A DNA stretch of 64,000 nucleotides from assembly GCA_963841105.1 (NCBI GenBank), contig CAWJCB010000034.1:124001-188000 (forward strand), given 5' to 3'. The DNA comes from VAZQ01 sp963841105. Lineage in GTDB: Bacteria; Pseudomonadota; Alphaproteobacteria; Rhizobiales; Xanthobacteraceae. Both the position numbers and the translations under genes were made by a program. How positions within the stretch are numbered: position 1 is the stretch's first letter; every line of letters begins with the position of its first letter. This document shows, one piece after another, positions 47,353 through 58,633 of this stretch. Under the pieces are notes generated by a model. That model saw only the letters and a list, made by a program, of their open reading frames with translations. It was not told the origin of the DNA and made no database searches.

Positions 47353-50300
47353 TCACTCGCCTATGATCCGCCTGAAGCTGGCTCGCACCTTGGTCTGCGT
47401 TTCACGGACAAAAGCTTCAAGCGTAGCAAAGTCCGGCACGTCGGCGGCGCGCGCCAACAGCGCTGCGAGGCCTGGCGTAACGTTATCCGGATCAAGAGGC
47501 CCCGGTAAACACAGGCGCAAGACCTGCGTGAGATCGTGATAGAGGCGCACGGCCGGCCGGAGCACCTCCGCATCAGGCGCTTCGATCAATCCGAGCCGAG
47601 TTGCCTTGTCGAGCACGCGAGCCGTGGAGGTGTCGAGGACCTCCGGCATCCGCCAGGCGTGCACAAGTTGCAGATACTGGGCGATGAACTCGATGTCGAT
47701 CAGCCCGCCGGCGACGTGCTTGAGATCCCACATATTGTCGTCGCCTTTGTCGATCGCGATCGCCTTGCGCATCTCGCTGACATCGGCGGCGATGATTGCC
47801 GGATCACGACGGTGGCACAGCACGTCGCGGATCACGTTCTGGACGCGATCGGCAAATTGCGGCGAAGCCGACACGACGCGCGCGCGCGTGAGCGCCATGT
47901 GCTCCCAGGTCCACGCCTCCTGTTCTTGGTAACCTGCAAAGCCGCCGATCTGGGTGGCAAGCGGACCAGAACGACCCGAAGGCCGCAAGCGCATGTCAAC
48001 GCGGTACAGCACGCCATAATTGGTCTGCGCCGTAAGTGCGCTGATCAAGCGTTGCGTAAGGCGCGAAAAATACTGCGCGCCATAAAGCGGACGCTTCCCG
48101 GTCGATTCGGGACGCTGGGGATCGAAATCATAGACCACGATGAGGTCGAGGTCGGAAGTGGAGGTCATCTCGCGGCCGCCAAGCTTGCCGAGCGCCAAAA
48201 TCGCAAATTGCTGGTCCGCAACGCGACCGTGCTGCTGCGAGAATGCATCCTCCGTCGCGCGATGGAGCGACTGGACCAACACGTCGGCCAGACGGGCGAA
48301 TGCTTCCCCCGCCTGGTCCGCCGAGGCCGTGCCGGACAGAATGCGGATTCCAATCAGGAACATCTGTTCCTGCGCAAAGATTCTGACGCGGTCTAGAAAC
48401 TCCTCATCGGATGGGGCTTGCGCGAGCGAGCGATGCAGGGCCGCGCTCAATTGCGCTTGTTCGGGGAGCGCCCCGAAGAAGCTCGGATCGATCACTGCGT
48501 CCATCACTTGCGGAAACTGAGCGAGGCTGTCGGCAAGCCGTGGGGCATTGCCCAGCACCAGGGCAATCAGCGCAATGAGGTCGGGATGCTGCCGCAGCAG
48601 CGAAAATAGCCGACTGCCGCCATGCAGCACGGAAAGAAAGCGGTCGAAGGCCAGAACGGCGTCATCAGGCTTGGCTGAATCGGCGAAGTGGCGCAGAAGC
48701 GTTGGCACGATGTCGGCAAGCTGCTCGCGCGCGAACGAGCCCCGCAGGGAATCATGAGCTGGCGTGCTCCATCGCCGCACCACAGCGGATATCTCCAGCG
48801 GCTGGCGAAAACCCAGGACACTGAGCTGGTCGAGCGTGGCGCGATCGTCGCTATCCGGAGGAAACAACAGGCGAGGACGCTCAGCACTCTCGGCGGCTGC
48901 GTGCTCGAAGAGGCTTGCGTAGTGTCGCTGCACATTGCGCAGGTGCACGAGCAAGGCTTCGGCGAGCTCGTCGCGGCCGCCAAAGCCCGCGAACCGCGCA
49001 AACTGCTCCATGCTTGCCGGATCGGCGGGCAAGGTATGGGTTTGCTCATCCGCAACCATCTGCAATCGGTTCTCTATCCCTCGCAGGAAGCGATAAGCAG
49101 AACCGAGATCGCTGTGCGCCTGGGCGTCAATCCAGCCGCCATGATGCAGCGCATCGAGCGTCACCAGGGTTGCCTTTGTGCGCAGCTCAGGATGCCGTCC
49201 GCCGGCAATAAGCTGCTGCGTCTGAACGAAGAACTCGATCTCACGGATGCCGCCACGGCCCAATTTGATGTTGTGTCCTTCGACAGCGATTTCGTCGTGA
49301 CCGCGATAAGCGTGAATCTGCCGCTTCATCGCATGAACATCGGCCACCGACGCGAAGTCCAGGTATTTGCGCCAGATGAAAGGCGACAGATCGGCGAGCA
49401 GTTTTTCGCCCGCGGCGAGATCGCCGGCACAAGGCCGCGCCTTGATAAGCGCCGCGCGCTCCCAGTTTTGTCCGCGGCTTTCGTAATAGTCGAGCGCGGC
49501 GGCGGTCGATATGGCTATCTGGGTGGACGCGGGATCGGGTCGCAGGCGCAGGTCGATGCGGAACACATAACCCCTGTCGGTCCGCTCCGAAAGCAGCTTC
49601 ACAAGGCTTCGCGTCAGCCGCACATAAAAAGATGCCGGCTCTACACCGGGCTGCGACAGCGGCGGGATCATAAAAAACGATAAGGTCTATGTCGCTTGAA
49701 TAGTTGAGCTCGTTCGAGCCCATCTTCCCCATGGCGAGCACGAGGTAGCCGCTTCCCGGCGAGGACTCCGTCTGTTCCGGTTGCCTGAGCTTGCCCCGAC
49801 GCCGCGCATCCGCAAGCAGATAGCTGGCAGCCAGCGCGACAGCCGCATCGGCGAGCTTCGTCTGAAGCTCGATCAATTGCGTAATGGGCCACACGCCCCC
49901 CAGGTCGCACAGCCCAAGCAGCAGGGCTGCGTCCGCTTTCATTTGGCGCAATGCGCGCATGACCTCGGCGTCATCACCCGCTTGCGAGATGTCTCGTTTG
50001 GCTTCGAAGAGCATGCGATCGAAGCAGTATTCCGGCACTTGGTGAAGGAAGCTGACAAGGCGAGCCGGCGAGCCGCGCAACAAGTCCCAGAGAAACGGGA
50101 ATCCATCCGCGATTGCTTCGATGACCCTGTGCAGCATGGGATTATCGGCGCAGAGGCGTGCGATCGCGGTTCCTGATGCCGCCGTTTCCATCTCGGTCAG
50201 CCAGTCGCGCACTCGAGCAATTGCTGTCTGCCGACAAGCAGGCTGCGGTGCGCAAACGATCCGGCGCGACAATGCTTTTGCAGCTTCGCTTTCCTGATCG

Positions 50301-50383
50301 GCTATGGCTGACGCCGGCTCGCGCAAAGAATTCTCCGTTTTTGAAGGCGTAACGCCGCGGAACGCAGATCGTGCCGGAGACAC
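47353..50383 (-). pseudogene. glnE: Bifunctional glutamine synthetase adenylyltransferase/adenylyl-removase, frameshifted
   Basis: The enzyme adenylylates and deadenylylates glutamine synthetase in nitrogen control. The N-terminal removase domain reads GKMGSNELNYSSDIDLIVFYDP and then loses frame near 49664. The second frame continues SQPGVEPASFYVRLTRSLVK and RIDLRLRPDPASTQIA, and carries the C-terminal transferase domain with GGREMTSTSDLDLIVVYDFD, to 47353. Removing one base of CCC near 49664-49666 gives about 1010 residues, normal for the family. Being highly conserved, it is unlikely to be truly lost. Confidence 0.9.
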
Positions 50384-50422
50384 CCGCTCCGCAGTTGAGA
50401 GTCAGCGCAGGATGTTAGCGAA

Positions 50423-51829
50423 TCACCGCTGGTTGCCGGCTATCGGGAACGAGATCACGGTCCTCAGTCCAGGATGATTGTCCTCAAGCCTGAGCTCGCC
50501 CGCATGCAGCCGTGCCACGGCGGAAGCTAAGCTTAATCCAAGCCCCGAGCCAGGCTGGGAACGACTCTGCTCCAGGCGGACGAACCGCTCAACCGCCCGC
50601 GCGCGATCTCCCTCCGGAATGCCGTGCCCCGCGTCTGCGACCGTGAGCAGAATGCGCTCGCCATCCGGGACTGCCCGGATGACGATTTCCGGCTTCGCAT
50701 CGTTCGAATCGCAGCCTACGGGCGCCCCATACTTTATGGCGTTGTCCACCAGATTGGCCAGCGCCTGGCTGATGAGCTCGCGGTTGCCGTGGATTGGCGC
50801 GGGGAACGGCGCGTCAACACGAAGCTCGATGCCTTTCTCGTCAGCGACAGGTTCATACAGCTCGCCTACTCCGCGAGCAATCTCGGCAGCATCCACATCG
50901 CGCATTCCATCGCGAGCTTGTCCCGATTCCGCACGCGCAATCATGAGCAGCGCGTTGAAAGTGCGAATGAGGACGTCGGATTCCTCGATCGTTGTTTCGA
51001 GCGCCAGACGATACTGGGATTCGTTCGCCGCCAGGCGCAAGGCCGCTTCGCAACGATTACGCAGGCGGGTCAAAGGTGTTTTCAGGTCATGCGCAATGTT
51101 GTCGGACACCTCCTTCAATCCATGCATCAGCGCTTCGATGCGCTCGAGCATGTCGTTGAGATTGCTGGCGAGACGATCGAGCTCGTCCCCGGTGCCGGCG
51201 ATCGGAAGGCGTCCGGTGAGGTCTCCTTCCATGATCTTGCGAGTGGTATCCGTCATTGCGTCCACTCGCTTGAGGACACGCCGCGTGACAAACAAGCCTC
51301 CGGCCACTCCAAGGATGACGACAATCGCCAGCGACCAGCGCCCCGCGGCCATCACGATCTCGCGCAGACGCTGCCGCTCCTCAAGGTCGCGTCCGACCAG
51401 CAAACGAAAGCCGCCCGGCAGCGCAAACACGCGAACGAGCGCACGGTGCTCGCTGCCATCAGGATCATCGAGGCGACGATACGCCGTCTCAACCCAGCCG
51501 GACGAGCTGAGGGTGCCCGTTGACAACGAACCGACATTGCCAGCGAGACCCTCTCCGGCTGGTGCCGTCACGAGATAGAGACTTGACCCGGGCCGCCGTG
51601 ATCTTGCGTCAACAATGAAAACCAGCCGTCGAATGCCTCCCTGCCGATACTGCTCGGCAAGTCCGGTGATCTCCGCGTCGACCGTCTGGGTGATCTGCTC
51701 GGTGATGAGCCGGCGCGTATTCCAGGCGAAATATGCGAGCAGGAAAGCGGCAAACAGGGCAAAAATTGTCAAATAGACCAGCGTCAGCTTGAACGCGGTC
51801 GTGCGCAGAAGCTTTCCGAGCGACGTCAT
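50423..51829 (-). CDS. Two-component sensor histidine kinase
   Basis: This protein of about 468 residues has two transmembrane segments (FKLTLVYLTIFALFAAFLLA near the start, and LAIVVILGVAGGLFVTRRVL). It has a periplasmic domain between them, a HAMP linker, HisKA with DNIAHDLKTPLTRLRNR and HATPase with NLVDNAIKYGAP and GSGLGLSLASAVARLH. ATG 51829 fits the family; GTG 51850 is in frame upstream. It follows its response regulator by about 40 bp and forms a two-gene unit upstream of glnE. Confidence 0.92.
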   Translation of the reverse strand: MTSLGKLLRTTAFKLTLVYLTIFALFAAFLLAYFAWNTRRLITEQITQTVDAEITGLAEQYRQGGIRRLVFIVDARSRRPGSSLYLVTAPAGEGLAGNVGSLSTGTLSSSGWVETAYRRLDDPDGSEHRALVRVFALPGGFRLLVGRDLEERQRLREIVMAAGRWSLAIVVILGVAGGLFVTRRVLKRVDAMTDTTRKIMEGDLTGRLPIAGTGDELDRLASNLNDMLERIEALMHGLKEVSDNIAHDLKTPLTRLRNRCEAALRLAANESQYRLALETTIEESDVLIRTFNALLMIARAESGQARDGMRDVDAAEIARGVGELYEPVADEKGIELRVDAPFPAPIHGNRELISQALANLVDNAIKYGAPVGCDSNDAKPEIVIRAVPDGERILLTVADAGHGIPEGDRARAVERFVRLEQSRSQPGSGLGLSLASAVARLHAGELRLEDNHPGLRTVISFPIAGNQR

Positions 51830-51869
51830 CAGACCCACGCTGTGGCTCACCCCGCGTGCGGGACGAGAG

Positions 51870-52544
51870 TCATTTGCTGTCGCGGATCACATATCCGGCG
51901 CCGCGCACCGTGTGCAGCAAGGGCTGGGCAAAGCCTTTATCGATTTTCGAGCGCAACCGCGAGATATGCACGTCGATGACGTTGGTCTGCGGGTCGAAGT
52001 GATAGTCCCACACGTTCTCCAGCAGCATGGTGCGCGTCACCACCTGGCCGGCATGCTTCATCAGATATTCCAGCAGCCGGAATTCGCGCGGCTGCAGGCT
52101 GATTTCCGTCGCATTGCGCGTCACTTGGTGAGACAACCGGTCCAGCGCAAGATCGCCGACGCGGTACACCGTTTCCTCGCGGCCGCCGCGACGGCGCGCC
52201 AGCACCTCCGTGCGTGCCAGCAATTCAGAAAAGGAATAGGGCTTCGGCAGGTAATCGTCTCCACCGGCCCGCAAGCCCTTAACGCGATCATCGACCTGGC
52301 CGAGCGCCGACAGGATCAGCGCGGGGGTCTCAACGCCTTTGCTGCGCAGAGCGCCGATGACGGACAGGCCATCGAGCTTCGGCAGCATCCGATCCACGAT
52401 CAGAACGTCGTATTCGCCATGCAGCGCTTGGGCGAGACCTTCCTCACCATCGGCGGCCAGCTCGGCGATATGACCCACTTCGCGGAAAGCCTTCGCGAGA
52501 TAGTCGGCGGCGTCGCGATCGTCCTCAATGATCAGGAGACGCAT
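51870..52544 (-). CDS. OmpR/PhoB-family response regulator
   Basis: This 224-residue regulator has a receiver domain with the acidic pocket LLIIEDDRD, phospho-acceptor Asp in VLIVDRMLPKLDG and Lys in YLPKPYSF. A winged-helix DNA-binding domain follows (LQPREFRLLEYLMKHAGQVV, then NVIDVHISRLRSKI). The start ATG 52544 places the receiver at residue 1. It is the first gene of the pair with the kinase and is preceded by the DegP gene on the same strand. Confidence 0.94.
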   Translation of the reverse strand: MRLLIIEDDRDAADYLAKAFREVGHIAELAADGEEGLAQALHGEYDVLIVDRMLPKLDGLSVIGALRSKGVETPALILSALGQVDDRVKGLRAGGDDYLPKPYSFSELLARTEVLARRRGGREETVYRVGDLALDRLSHQVTRNATEISLQPREFRLLEYLMKHAGQVVTRTMLLENVWDYHFDPQTNVIDVHISRLRSKIDKGFAQPLLHTVRGAGYVIRDSK

Positions 52545-52833
52545 GACGAAACTGGCATCCCTTCGATCGGCGGTGGATGTCGCCAAACCGGCGTGATTGG
52601 CTGAGTTGATCATAGCGGTCATCTCGTCAACGTCTCAACTGCATCGCCCTCGGAAAATTTCTGGCCTCCACAAAGGGGCGGCGGTTTAACCCGCCGCCCC
52701 TCAGCCACTCTGTGCCGGCGGGGGCGACGGATGCCGACACAAAGATGGACACTTGCGAGAGCGGCTTGGGGCCGCCCTCTGGTGCGGACTGTCGGCGAAA
52801 GCAACGCATGGCTGACGATCCGCCCGATCGCAT

Positions 52834-54354
52834 TCAGGCTCGCCCGAGCCGAAGAGCGACGAGCTTGACCGCCTCGCCAGATTTCACGCGCATCAGCACC
52901 GAGCGCTTGCCGCCTTTCTGCGCCTCGGCGACAGCACTGCGCACGTCTGCCGGGTTGGCGACCTTCCTGCCGCCGACTTCAAGAATCACGTCGCCGGTCT
53001 GAAAGCCTTCCTCCGATGCGATGCCGTTGGGATCAACTTTGGTAACCACCACTCCCTCGGAACCGCTGCCCGTGATTTGAGCCGCCGGAGCGAGGGTGAG
53101 CCCAAGCTTCGGAACATCGCCACCATGCGGCGTTGCGTTGTCCGGAGTTGTCGTCGCGCGTGCCTCGCGTTGATTGGGCAGCTCGCCCAGCGCGACGGAA
53201 ATGCTTTTCTCCTCGCCCTTGCGCCACACTGTGATCTTCGTCGAAGTGCCAGGCGCAATCGAGCCGATCCGTTTGGCCAGATCTCTCGCGTCCTTGATCG
53301 GAGCACCATCGACGGCCGTGACCACGTCACCGGCCTGGATACCGGCCTTCGCCGCCGGTCCGTTTGGCTGCGGGTCGGCAACGATCGCGCCCTCCGCCTT
53401 GCTCAGACCGATGCTTTCCGCGATCTCGGAAGTAACCGGCTGGATCTGAACGCCGATCCAGCCGCGCGTCACGCTGCCCTTATCCTTGAGTTGGGCAACC
53501 ACCGATTTCACTGTTGCGGCAGGAATGGCGAATGCGATGCCGACTGATCCGCCCGATGGGGAGAAGATCGCCGTATTGACGCCGATGACGTTGCCATCGA
53601 CATCGAAGGTCGGACCGCCCGAATTGCCCTTGTTGACCGGAGCATCAATCTGGATGAAGTCGTCGTAGGGACCCGCGCCGATGTCGCGACCCCGCGCCGA
53701 TACAATGCCCGCGGTGACGGTTCCCCCAAGCCCGAATGGATTGCCGACCGCAAGCACCCAATCGCCAATTCGCGGGGCCTGGTCGCCGAACGCGACATAG
53801 GGGAAGTCAGCTCGGCCCTCGACTTTGATCAGGGCGACATCGGTACGAGAATCCGTCCCTATCACTTTCGCGCTGTAGGTCTTGCCTTCGTCGGTCGTGA
53901 TCTCGACGGTGTCGGCCTTGTCGACGACGTGATTGTTGGTCACCGCGTAACCGTCGGCGCTGATGAAGAACCCGGAGCCTTGACCGGTCACGAGACGATT
54001 GCGTGGCGCGCGTGGCTCATCAGGGTTGAGCCCGTCTGGCAGTCCGAACCGCCGGAAGAAGCGCTCCAGCTGAGAGTTTGGCGGGAATGGCGAGTTTCCC
54101 TCAAAGCCCATATTCCTGGCGCCCGCGTCAAGCTTTACGCGGACCGAAATGACGGCCGGTTTCACTTTTTCGACAATGTCTGCAAAACCAACAGGGCGCT
54201 GAACGTTCTGGGCAAAGGCGAGGCCTGACGCGCCGTGGCCAGTCGCATTCGGAACAAAATTGGCCGCGCCGAATACTAAGCTTGCGCTCAAACCGGCAGC
54301 ACCGGCGAGCAGAGCGAGACGGCGCGCCGAGAGGATGCGCGACTTCTGCATCAT
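52834..54354 (-). CDS. degP: Do-family periplasmic serine protease (DegP/HtrA-like)
   Basis: This protein of about 506 residues degrades or holds misfolded envelope proteins. An N-terminal signal/anchor (ARRLALLAGAAGLSASLVFG) precedes the trypsin-like domain with His in AVTNNHVVDKAD, Asp in RTDVALIKVEG and Ser in NKGNSGGPTFDVDG. Two PDZ domains follow (ITRGWIGVQIQP-type and LGLTLAPA onward). ATG 54354 and ATG 54351 are adjacent alternatives. Its position between ccmH and a two-component pair matches the order known in related rhizobia. Confidence 0.94.
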   Translation of the reverse strand: MMQKSRILSARRLALLAGAAGLSASLVFGAANFVPNATGHGASGLAFAQNVQRPVGFADIVEKVKPAVISVRVKLDAGARNMGFEGNSPFPPNSQLERFFRRFGLPDGLNPDEPRAPRNRLVTGQGSGFFISADGYAVTNNHVVDKADTVEITTDEGKTYSAKVIGTDSRTDVALIKVEGRADFPYVAFGDQAPRIGDWVLAVGNPFGLGGTVTAGIVSARGRDIGAGPYDDFIQIDAPVNKGNSGGPTFDVDGNVIGVNTAIFSPSGGSVGIAFAIPAATVKSVVAQLKDKGSVTRGWIGVQIQPVTSEIAESIGLSKAEGAIVADPQPNGPAAKAGIQAGDVVTAVDGAPIKDARDLAKRIGSIAPGTSTKITVWRKGEEKSISVALGELPNQREARATTTPDNATPHGGDVPKLGLTLAPAAQITGSGSEGVVVTKVDPNGIASEEGFQTGDVILEVGGRKVANPADVRSAVAEAQKGGKRSVLMRVKSGEAVKLVALRLGRA

Positions 54355-54557
54355 GATTGCGACTCCATGTTTGGCATTACGATTTGGCATTACGATCTGG
54401 TTTTACGCTGGCGTTCGGACTCTGCTTTTTGCCTGAGAGGTATGCCGCAAGGCGGTACCGCCCGTGCGACGCAAGATGGGGGGATGTGCATTACCGCGGG
54501 CTGGCCGCAAAATTAAACTTTAGTAATCCGCCGATCGCGAAAGAATGCCGCCGGCAC

Positions 54558-55031
54558 TCAGCTTTGGCCGCTGCGGAGTATTTCCGCCAGGCGTGCTTCC
54601 TCCTCGGGGGTAAGACCGGTCTCGGCAGGCGAGCGCCGCCTTGATACCGCCATGAATCCCAGTGCTCCGAGCACAAGGACGGCAACCGGCGTGAGCCACA
54701 ATATGGCCGTCCGGGAGGAAAATCGAGGTTGTAGCAGCACAAATTCCCCGTACCGCGCTGTAAGGAAATCGAGCACCTGTTGATCGGTATCGCCGGCCGC
54801 CAGACGCTCGCGCACGAGCACGCGCAAATCACGGGCGAGCGGCGCGTCCGAGTCATCGATCGATTGATTCTGGCAGACCATGCATCGCAGCTCTTTCGAT
54901 AGCGTGCGCGCCCGCTGCTCCAATGCACGATCCGCAAGCATTTCGTCGGGTTGAACCGACAGAGCAGCCTGCGGCTGCGCGAGAGCCGGAATAAGTATCA
55001 GCAACAAAAACAGATACCGCTGCATGCGCAT
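54558..55031 (-). CDS. ccmH: Cytochrome c maturation protein CcmH (CycL)
   Basis: This 157-residue membrane-anchored thiol reductant keeps apocytochrome c haem-binding cysteines reduced. It has a signal peptide (RYLFLLLILIPALAQPQAA), the redox motif KELRCMVCQNQSIDDSDAP with CxxC, and one C-terminal transmembrane segment (ILWLTPVAVLVLGALGFMAV). The ATG at 55031 overlaps the true ccmF stop codon (TGATG). The frame appears fused to ccmF only because of the insertion inside ccmF. Confidence 0.93.
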   Translation of the reverse strand: MRMQRYLFLLLILIPALAQPQAALSVQPDEMLADRALEQRARTLSKELRCMVCQNQSIDDSDAPLARDLRVLVRERLAAGDTDQQVLDFLTARYGEFVLLQPRFSSRTAILWLTPVAVLVLGALGFMAVSRRRSPAETGLTPEEEARLAEILRSGQS

Positions 55032-57014
55032 CACTCTGCCGGCGCGAGCGCGACCTTGCTGCGGGCCGGCTTGGGTGCACCGACGCGCAACCGCCGATCC
55101 GAAAACGACAGCGCGCCTCCGGTCGCCATGACGATAGGGCCAAGCCAGATAAGAAGCACCAACGGTTTGTAATATAGCCGCACGGTAAGGGCACCGTCCG
55201 TTCTTCGTTTCCCCGAGTGACAGATATATCTGGGAGAACCCCCTGGTCATCAGGGCCGTCTCAGTGGTCGCACTTCCGCGCGCGGGAAAATTGCGCTTGG
55301 AAGGCTCCATGGCGCCGATGACCTCGCCGCGATGGCGAACGATGAAATGCGCGACAAGCTCACGGTAATTCGGTCCTTGGCGCGCCGTGGTCCCATCAAA
55401 GCGCAGCTCATAGCCGCGCAAGGCGACCGATTGCCCAGGCTTGAGCTCAGCAATGCGCTCGCTGCTCCATTGGCTCTCGCCGACAATGCCCAGAAGGGTG
55501 ATGCCTAGTGCGAAATGCGCCAGCGCTGCTCCCCACGTCGAGCGGGGGAGCCCTCTTGCTCGGGCGAACGCGGTCGCCAAGGGTAATTTCAGCAGTCCCG
55601 TGCGCTCGGCGATGTCAGTCACAGCGCCTGCCATCACGAATGCACCAAGCCCGATCGCAAACGGCGCCAGGATGGGCCCGCCTCCCTCGATTGCGAAAAC
55701 CACCGCGACCGTGACGGCCGCGACAGCGGCGGCGTAGGTCAGGCGTTGGGCGACACCGAGGAGATCACCGCGTTTCCAGGCGAGCAACGGACCGAATGGG
55801 ACCGCGAGCAACAACGGCAGAAAGAGCGGGGCAAAGGTGGCGTTGAAGAAGGGCGCCCCTACGGAAATCTTCTCTCCGGTGAGCGCTTCGAGCGCTAACG
55901 GAAACAGCGTTCCCACGAAAACGGTCCCGCAGGCGCTCACAAGGAATAGATTGTTAAGAACCAGCGCTCCTTCGCGCGATATTGGCGCGAAAAGCCCACC
56001 TTGTTTGAGGAGCGGCGCACGCCATGCGAACAGCGTGAGACTGCCGCCAATGAAAAAAACGAGAATCGCAAGGATGAAAACGCCGCGCGTCGGATCGTTG
56101 GCGAACGCATGCACCGATGTGAGCACGCCTGAGCGCACCAGGAATGTGCCAACGAGCGAGAGGGAGAAGGCAAGAATAGCCAGCAGGACGGTCCACACCT
56201 TGAGCGCGGCGCGCTTTTCCATCACCAGAGCGGAATGCAGCAGGGCCGTGGCGGCGAGCCAAGGCATGAACGAGGCGTTCTCGACCGGATCCCAGAACCA
56301 CCAGCCACCCCAGCCGAGCGTGTAATAGGCCCAATAGGAGCCCATGGCTATTCCCAGCGTCAGGAATATCCATGCCAGAAGCGTCCAGGGTCGCACCCAG
56401 CGCGCCCAGGCCGCATCGATACGGCCATCAATCAAGGCTGCAATGGCAAATGAGAAGGAAATGGAGAGGCCGACATAGCCGGCGTAGAGCAGTGGCGGAT
56501 GAATCGCCAGACCGGGATCCTGGAGGATGGGATTGAGATCTCGGCCTTCAAGGGGAGCGTCCAGGATACGCAGAAACGGGTTCGACGTGATGAGAATAAA
56601 CAAATCGAACGCGACCGCAATGAATGCCTGCACGCTCAAGACAGCCGCCTTCAGGCGAAGCGGCAGGTTGCGTCCAAACAAAGCCACCAATGCACCGAAC
56701 AGGGCCAGAATCAGCACCCACAGCAGCATCGAACCTTCGTGGTTTCCCCAGACCCCGGTGATCTTGTAGATGAGCGGCTTCGCAGAGTGGGAGTTCTCGA
56801 AGACATTGGCGACGGAAAAGTCCGAGTGCAGATAACAAGCCACCAGCGCTGCAAAGGAGATCGCCGTGAATCCCAGTTGCGCCACGGCAGTCGGGCTTGC
56901 GACGGCCATGAGAGCCGGATCGTCCTTGCGCACGCCCAGCATCGGCACGCAGAATTGAGCAATCGCCAAAACCAGCGCGAGCACCAGGGCATAATGACCT
57001 AGCTCGGCAATCAC
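55031..57014 (-). pseudogene. ccmF: Haem lyase subunit CcmF (CycK), frameshifted near the 3' end
   Basis: CcmF joins haem to apocytochrome c. GTG 57014 overlaps the ccmE stop (GTGA). About 600 residues are in frame, with many membrane segments, the WWD motif WGGWWFWDPVENASFMPW and GVWGNHEGSMLLW. After SQIYLSLGETKN one extra base near 55198 shifts the frame. Removing it restores DGALTVRLYYKPLVLLIWLG and a stop at 55031-55033, for about 660 residues. As given, the shifted frame reads through into ccmH. Confidence 0.9.
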
Positions 57015-57488
57015 TGTGTCCTGCCCTGCGGAGCTGCGCCGAGCTTGCGCTTTTGATCCTCCTTCCAGTGACCCTGTTTCTTCAATGCATCGGCCACTTC
57101 TTTCGGCATGTAGGTCTCGTCGTGCTTCGCAAGAACGCTATCAGCGCGGAATGCACCGGTGCCATCGAGCGCCCCCTCGGCGACAATCCCCTGACCTTCG
57201 CGGAACAGAATCCGGCAAGAGGCCCTGGTAAGTGACAGGGACGGTGCTCCTCCCATCGGTAACCTCGAAGCGGACCGCCAGCTGATCACCGCGCGTGAGG
57301 CTGCCTTCCTTCACCAAACCACCGATGCGCATCCGCTGCCCCGGCTTCACATGCTTCTCGACCAGATCGGTGGGCGAATTGAAGAAGACGATGGAATCTT
57401 GCAGAGCGACGAGCATCAGACCAACCGAAAACGCAATCACCGAGAGCGCACTGCCGATCAGGACGAGACGTCGTTGCTTGCGGGTCAT
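57011..57488 (-). pseudogene. ccmE: Haem chaperone CcmE (CycJ), frameshifted
   Basis: CcmE carries haem covalently to CcmF. The first frame (MTRKQRRLVLIGSALSVIAF, membrane anchor, GGLVKEGSLTR, VPVTYQGLLPD) breaks near 57220. The second frame carries LFREGQGIVAEGALDGTG and the haem-binding His in LAKHDETYMP, to 57011. Removing one T (GATTC to GATC) joins PD and LFREG, giving about 158 residues, the usual length. ATG 57497 is an alternative start. It lies between ccmI and ccmF. Confidence 0.92.
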
Positions 57489-57508
57489 CGTTCGCATCTC
57501 TTCGGGGA

Positions 57509-58633
57509 TCAGCCTTCCAGACCCAGCGCTTTGACGTGGTTCTCAAAGTCTCGTAACTTAATCGAGTCGCCTGCCAGCGCGCGCCGGGCATCGTTGACGG
57601 CAGCGCGCGCCTTGTCGGGCTCGCCGAGAACCATATAGGAGCGCACGAGACGCAGCCAACTCTCGGCATCGGAGCCGTCTCGCCGCAGCCGCTCGGACAA
57701 CCGCTCCACCATTCCCTGGATCATGGCGCTGCGCTGGTCGTCGCTTAACTCGGCTGACGACGTAACCTGCTCCGCAGTTGGACCGCTCGCATGCGTATCG
57801 GTTCCCGGTTCAACCCGTGCGAGTGCTCGTCGCACGAATTCCGCCCAGGGCGCGTCAGGCGGGGCACTCGCCAGTAGCGCCTGCCATATCTCGGCGGCTC
57901 CTGTTGCATTGCCATCCTGCTCGGCGGCCAATCCGAGAAAATAACGCGCTTGCAGATGCCCGGACTCGAGCACGAGCGCTCTTTCAAAGGCCGCCTTCGC
58001 CTCTGCCGTCACTACTCCGTTCTCAGCGAATACAAGTGCCTCGCCGAGTGCTGCTTGCCGCTCTGCGCTCTCGCTGTTGAGACGAAGCGCGTTGCGCCTT
58101 GCCCTGACCGCATCATCGAACCGACCAAGCCGCATATAGACAGGTGCGATCACCTCCCATCCGCGACCATCGTTCGGCCGGCGTTCAAGTTGCGCTTCCA
58201 CTTGCACGATGAGGCTGTCCATCGACTGACCGCGGCCCGAAGCGGCGAGCCGCTTGGCCAGCGGTTGGTCGGGCAGCGTTGGCGAGCCGACGCCGAGATA
58301 CATGCCTGCCGCCGCAATGGGAAGCAAAGCAAGCACCGCGACGACGATCAGCCGGCGACGAAAGATCGCCGCGGACGAATCCGGGTCGGCTGCATCAATT
58401 CTGCTGGCGTCAGCCGCGGCAATGAGGCGGCGCGAGACTTCGCGCTCCGCGGCCGTGGCTTCGGCGTCTCCGATCAGACCGGCCGCATGGTCGCGGCGAA
58501 CTTCTTCGAGCTGGTCGCGATAGATCGCGATTTCGCTCGGCAAACTTGATGCCTTGGGTTGGCGCGCGAGCGGCCATAGCACGGCAAAAACGGCCGCGGC
58601 GGTCATGAGCGAAAGCACGAACCAAAGCGCCAT
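57509..58633 (-). CDS. ccmI: Cytochrome c maturation protein CcmI (CycH)
   Basis: This 374-residue membrane-anchored TPR protein presents apocytochrome c to the haem lyase. It has two hydrophobic segments (WFVLSLMTAAAVFAVLWPLA at the start and LIVVAVLALLPIAAAGMYLG near residue 100), the conserved YRDQLEEVRRDHAAGLIG segment and periplasmic TPR repeats. It is the first gene of the ccmI-E-F-H operon and ends 20 bp before ccmE. Confidence 0.92.
   Translation of the reverse strand: MALWFVLSLMTAAAVFAVLWPLARQPKASSLPSEIAIYRDQLEEVRRDHAAGLIGDAEATAAEREVSRRLIAAADASRIDAADPDSSAAIFRRRLIVVAVLALLPIAAAGMYLGVGSPTLPDQPLAKRLAASGRGQSMDSLIVQVEAQLERRPNDGRGWEVIAPVYMRLGRFDDAVRARRNALRLNSESAERQAALGEALVFAENGVVTAEAKAAFERALVLESGHLQARYFLGLAAEQDGNATGAAEIWQALLASAPPDAPWAEFVRRALARVEPGTDTHASGPTAEQVTSSAELSDDQRSAMIQGMVERLSERLRRDGSDAESWLRLVRSYMVLGEPDKARAAVNDARRALAGDSIKLRDFENHVKALGLEG

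Noticed and set aside
48688..49683. Plus-strand frame of 331 codons opposite glnE
   Set aside because: Shadow of the strongly conserved glnE coding strand, with no motifs of its own.
54558..57014. A CcmF-CcmH fusion protein of 818 residues
   Set aside because: The join is created by one inserted base near 55198; the correct ccmF frame ends at 55031 and overlaps the ccmH start.
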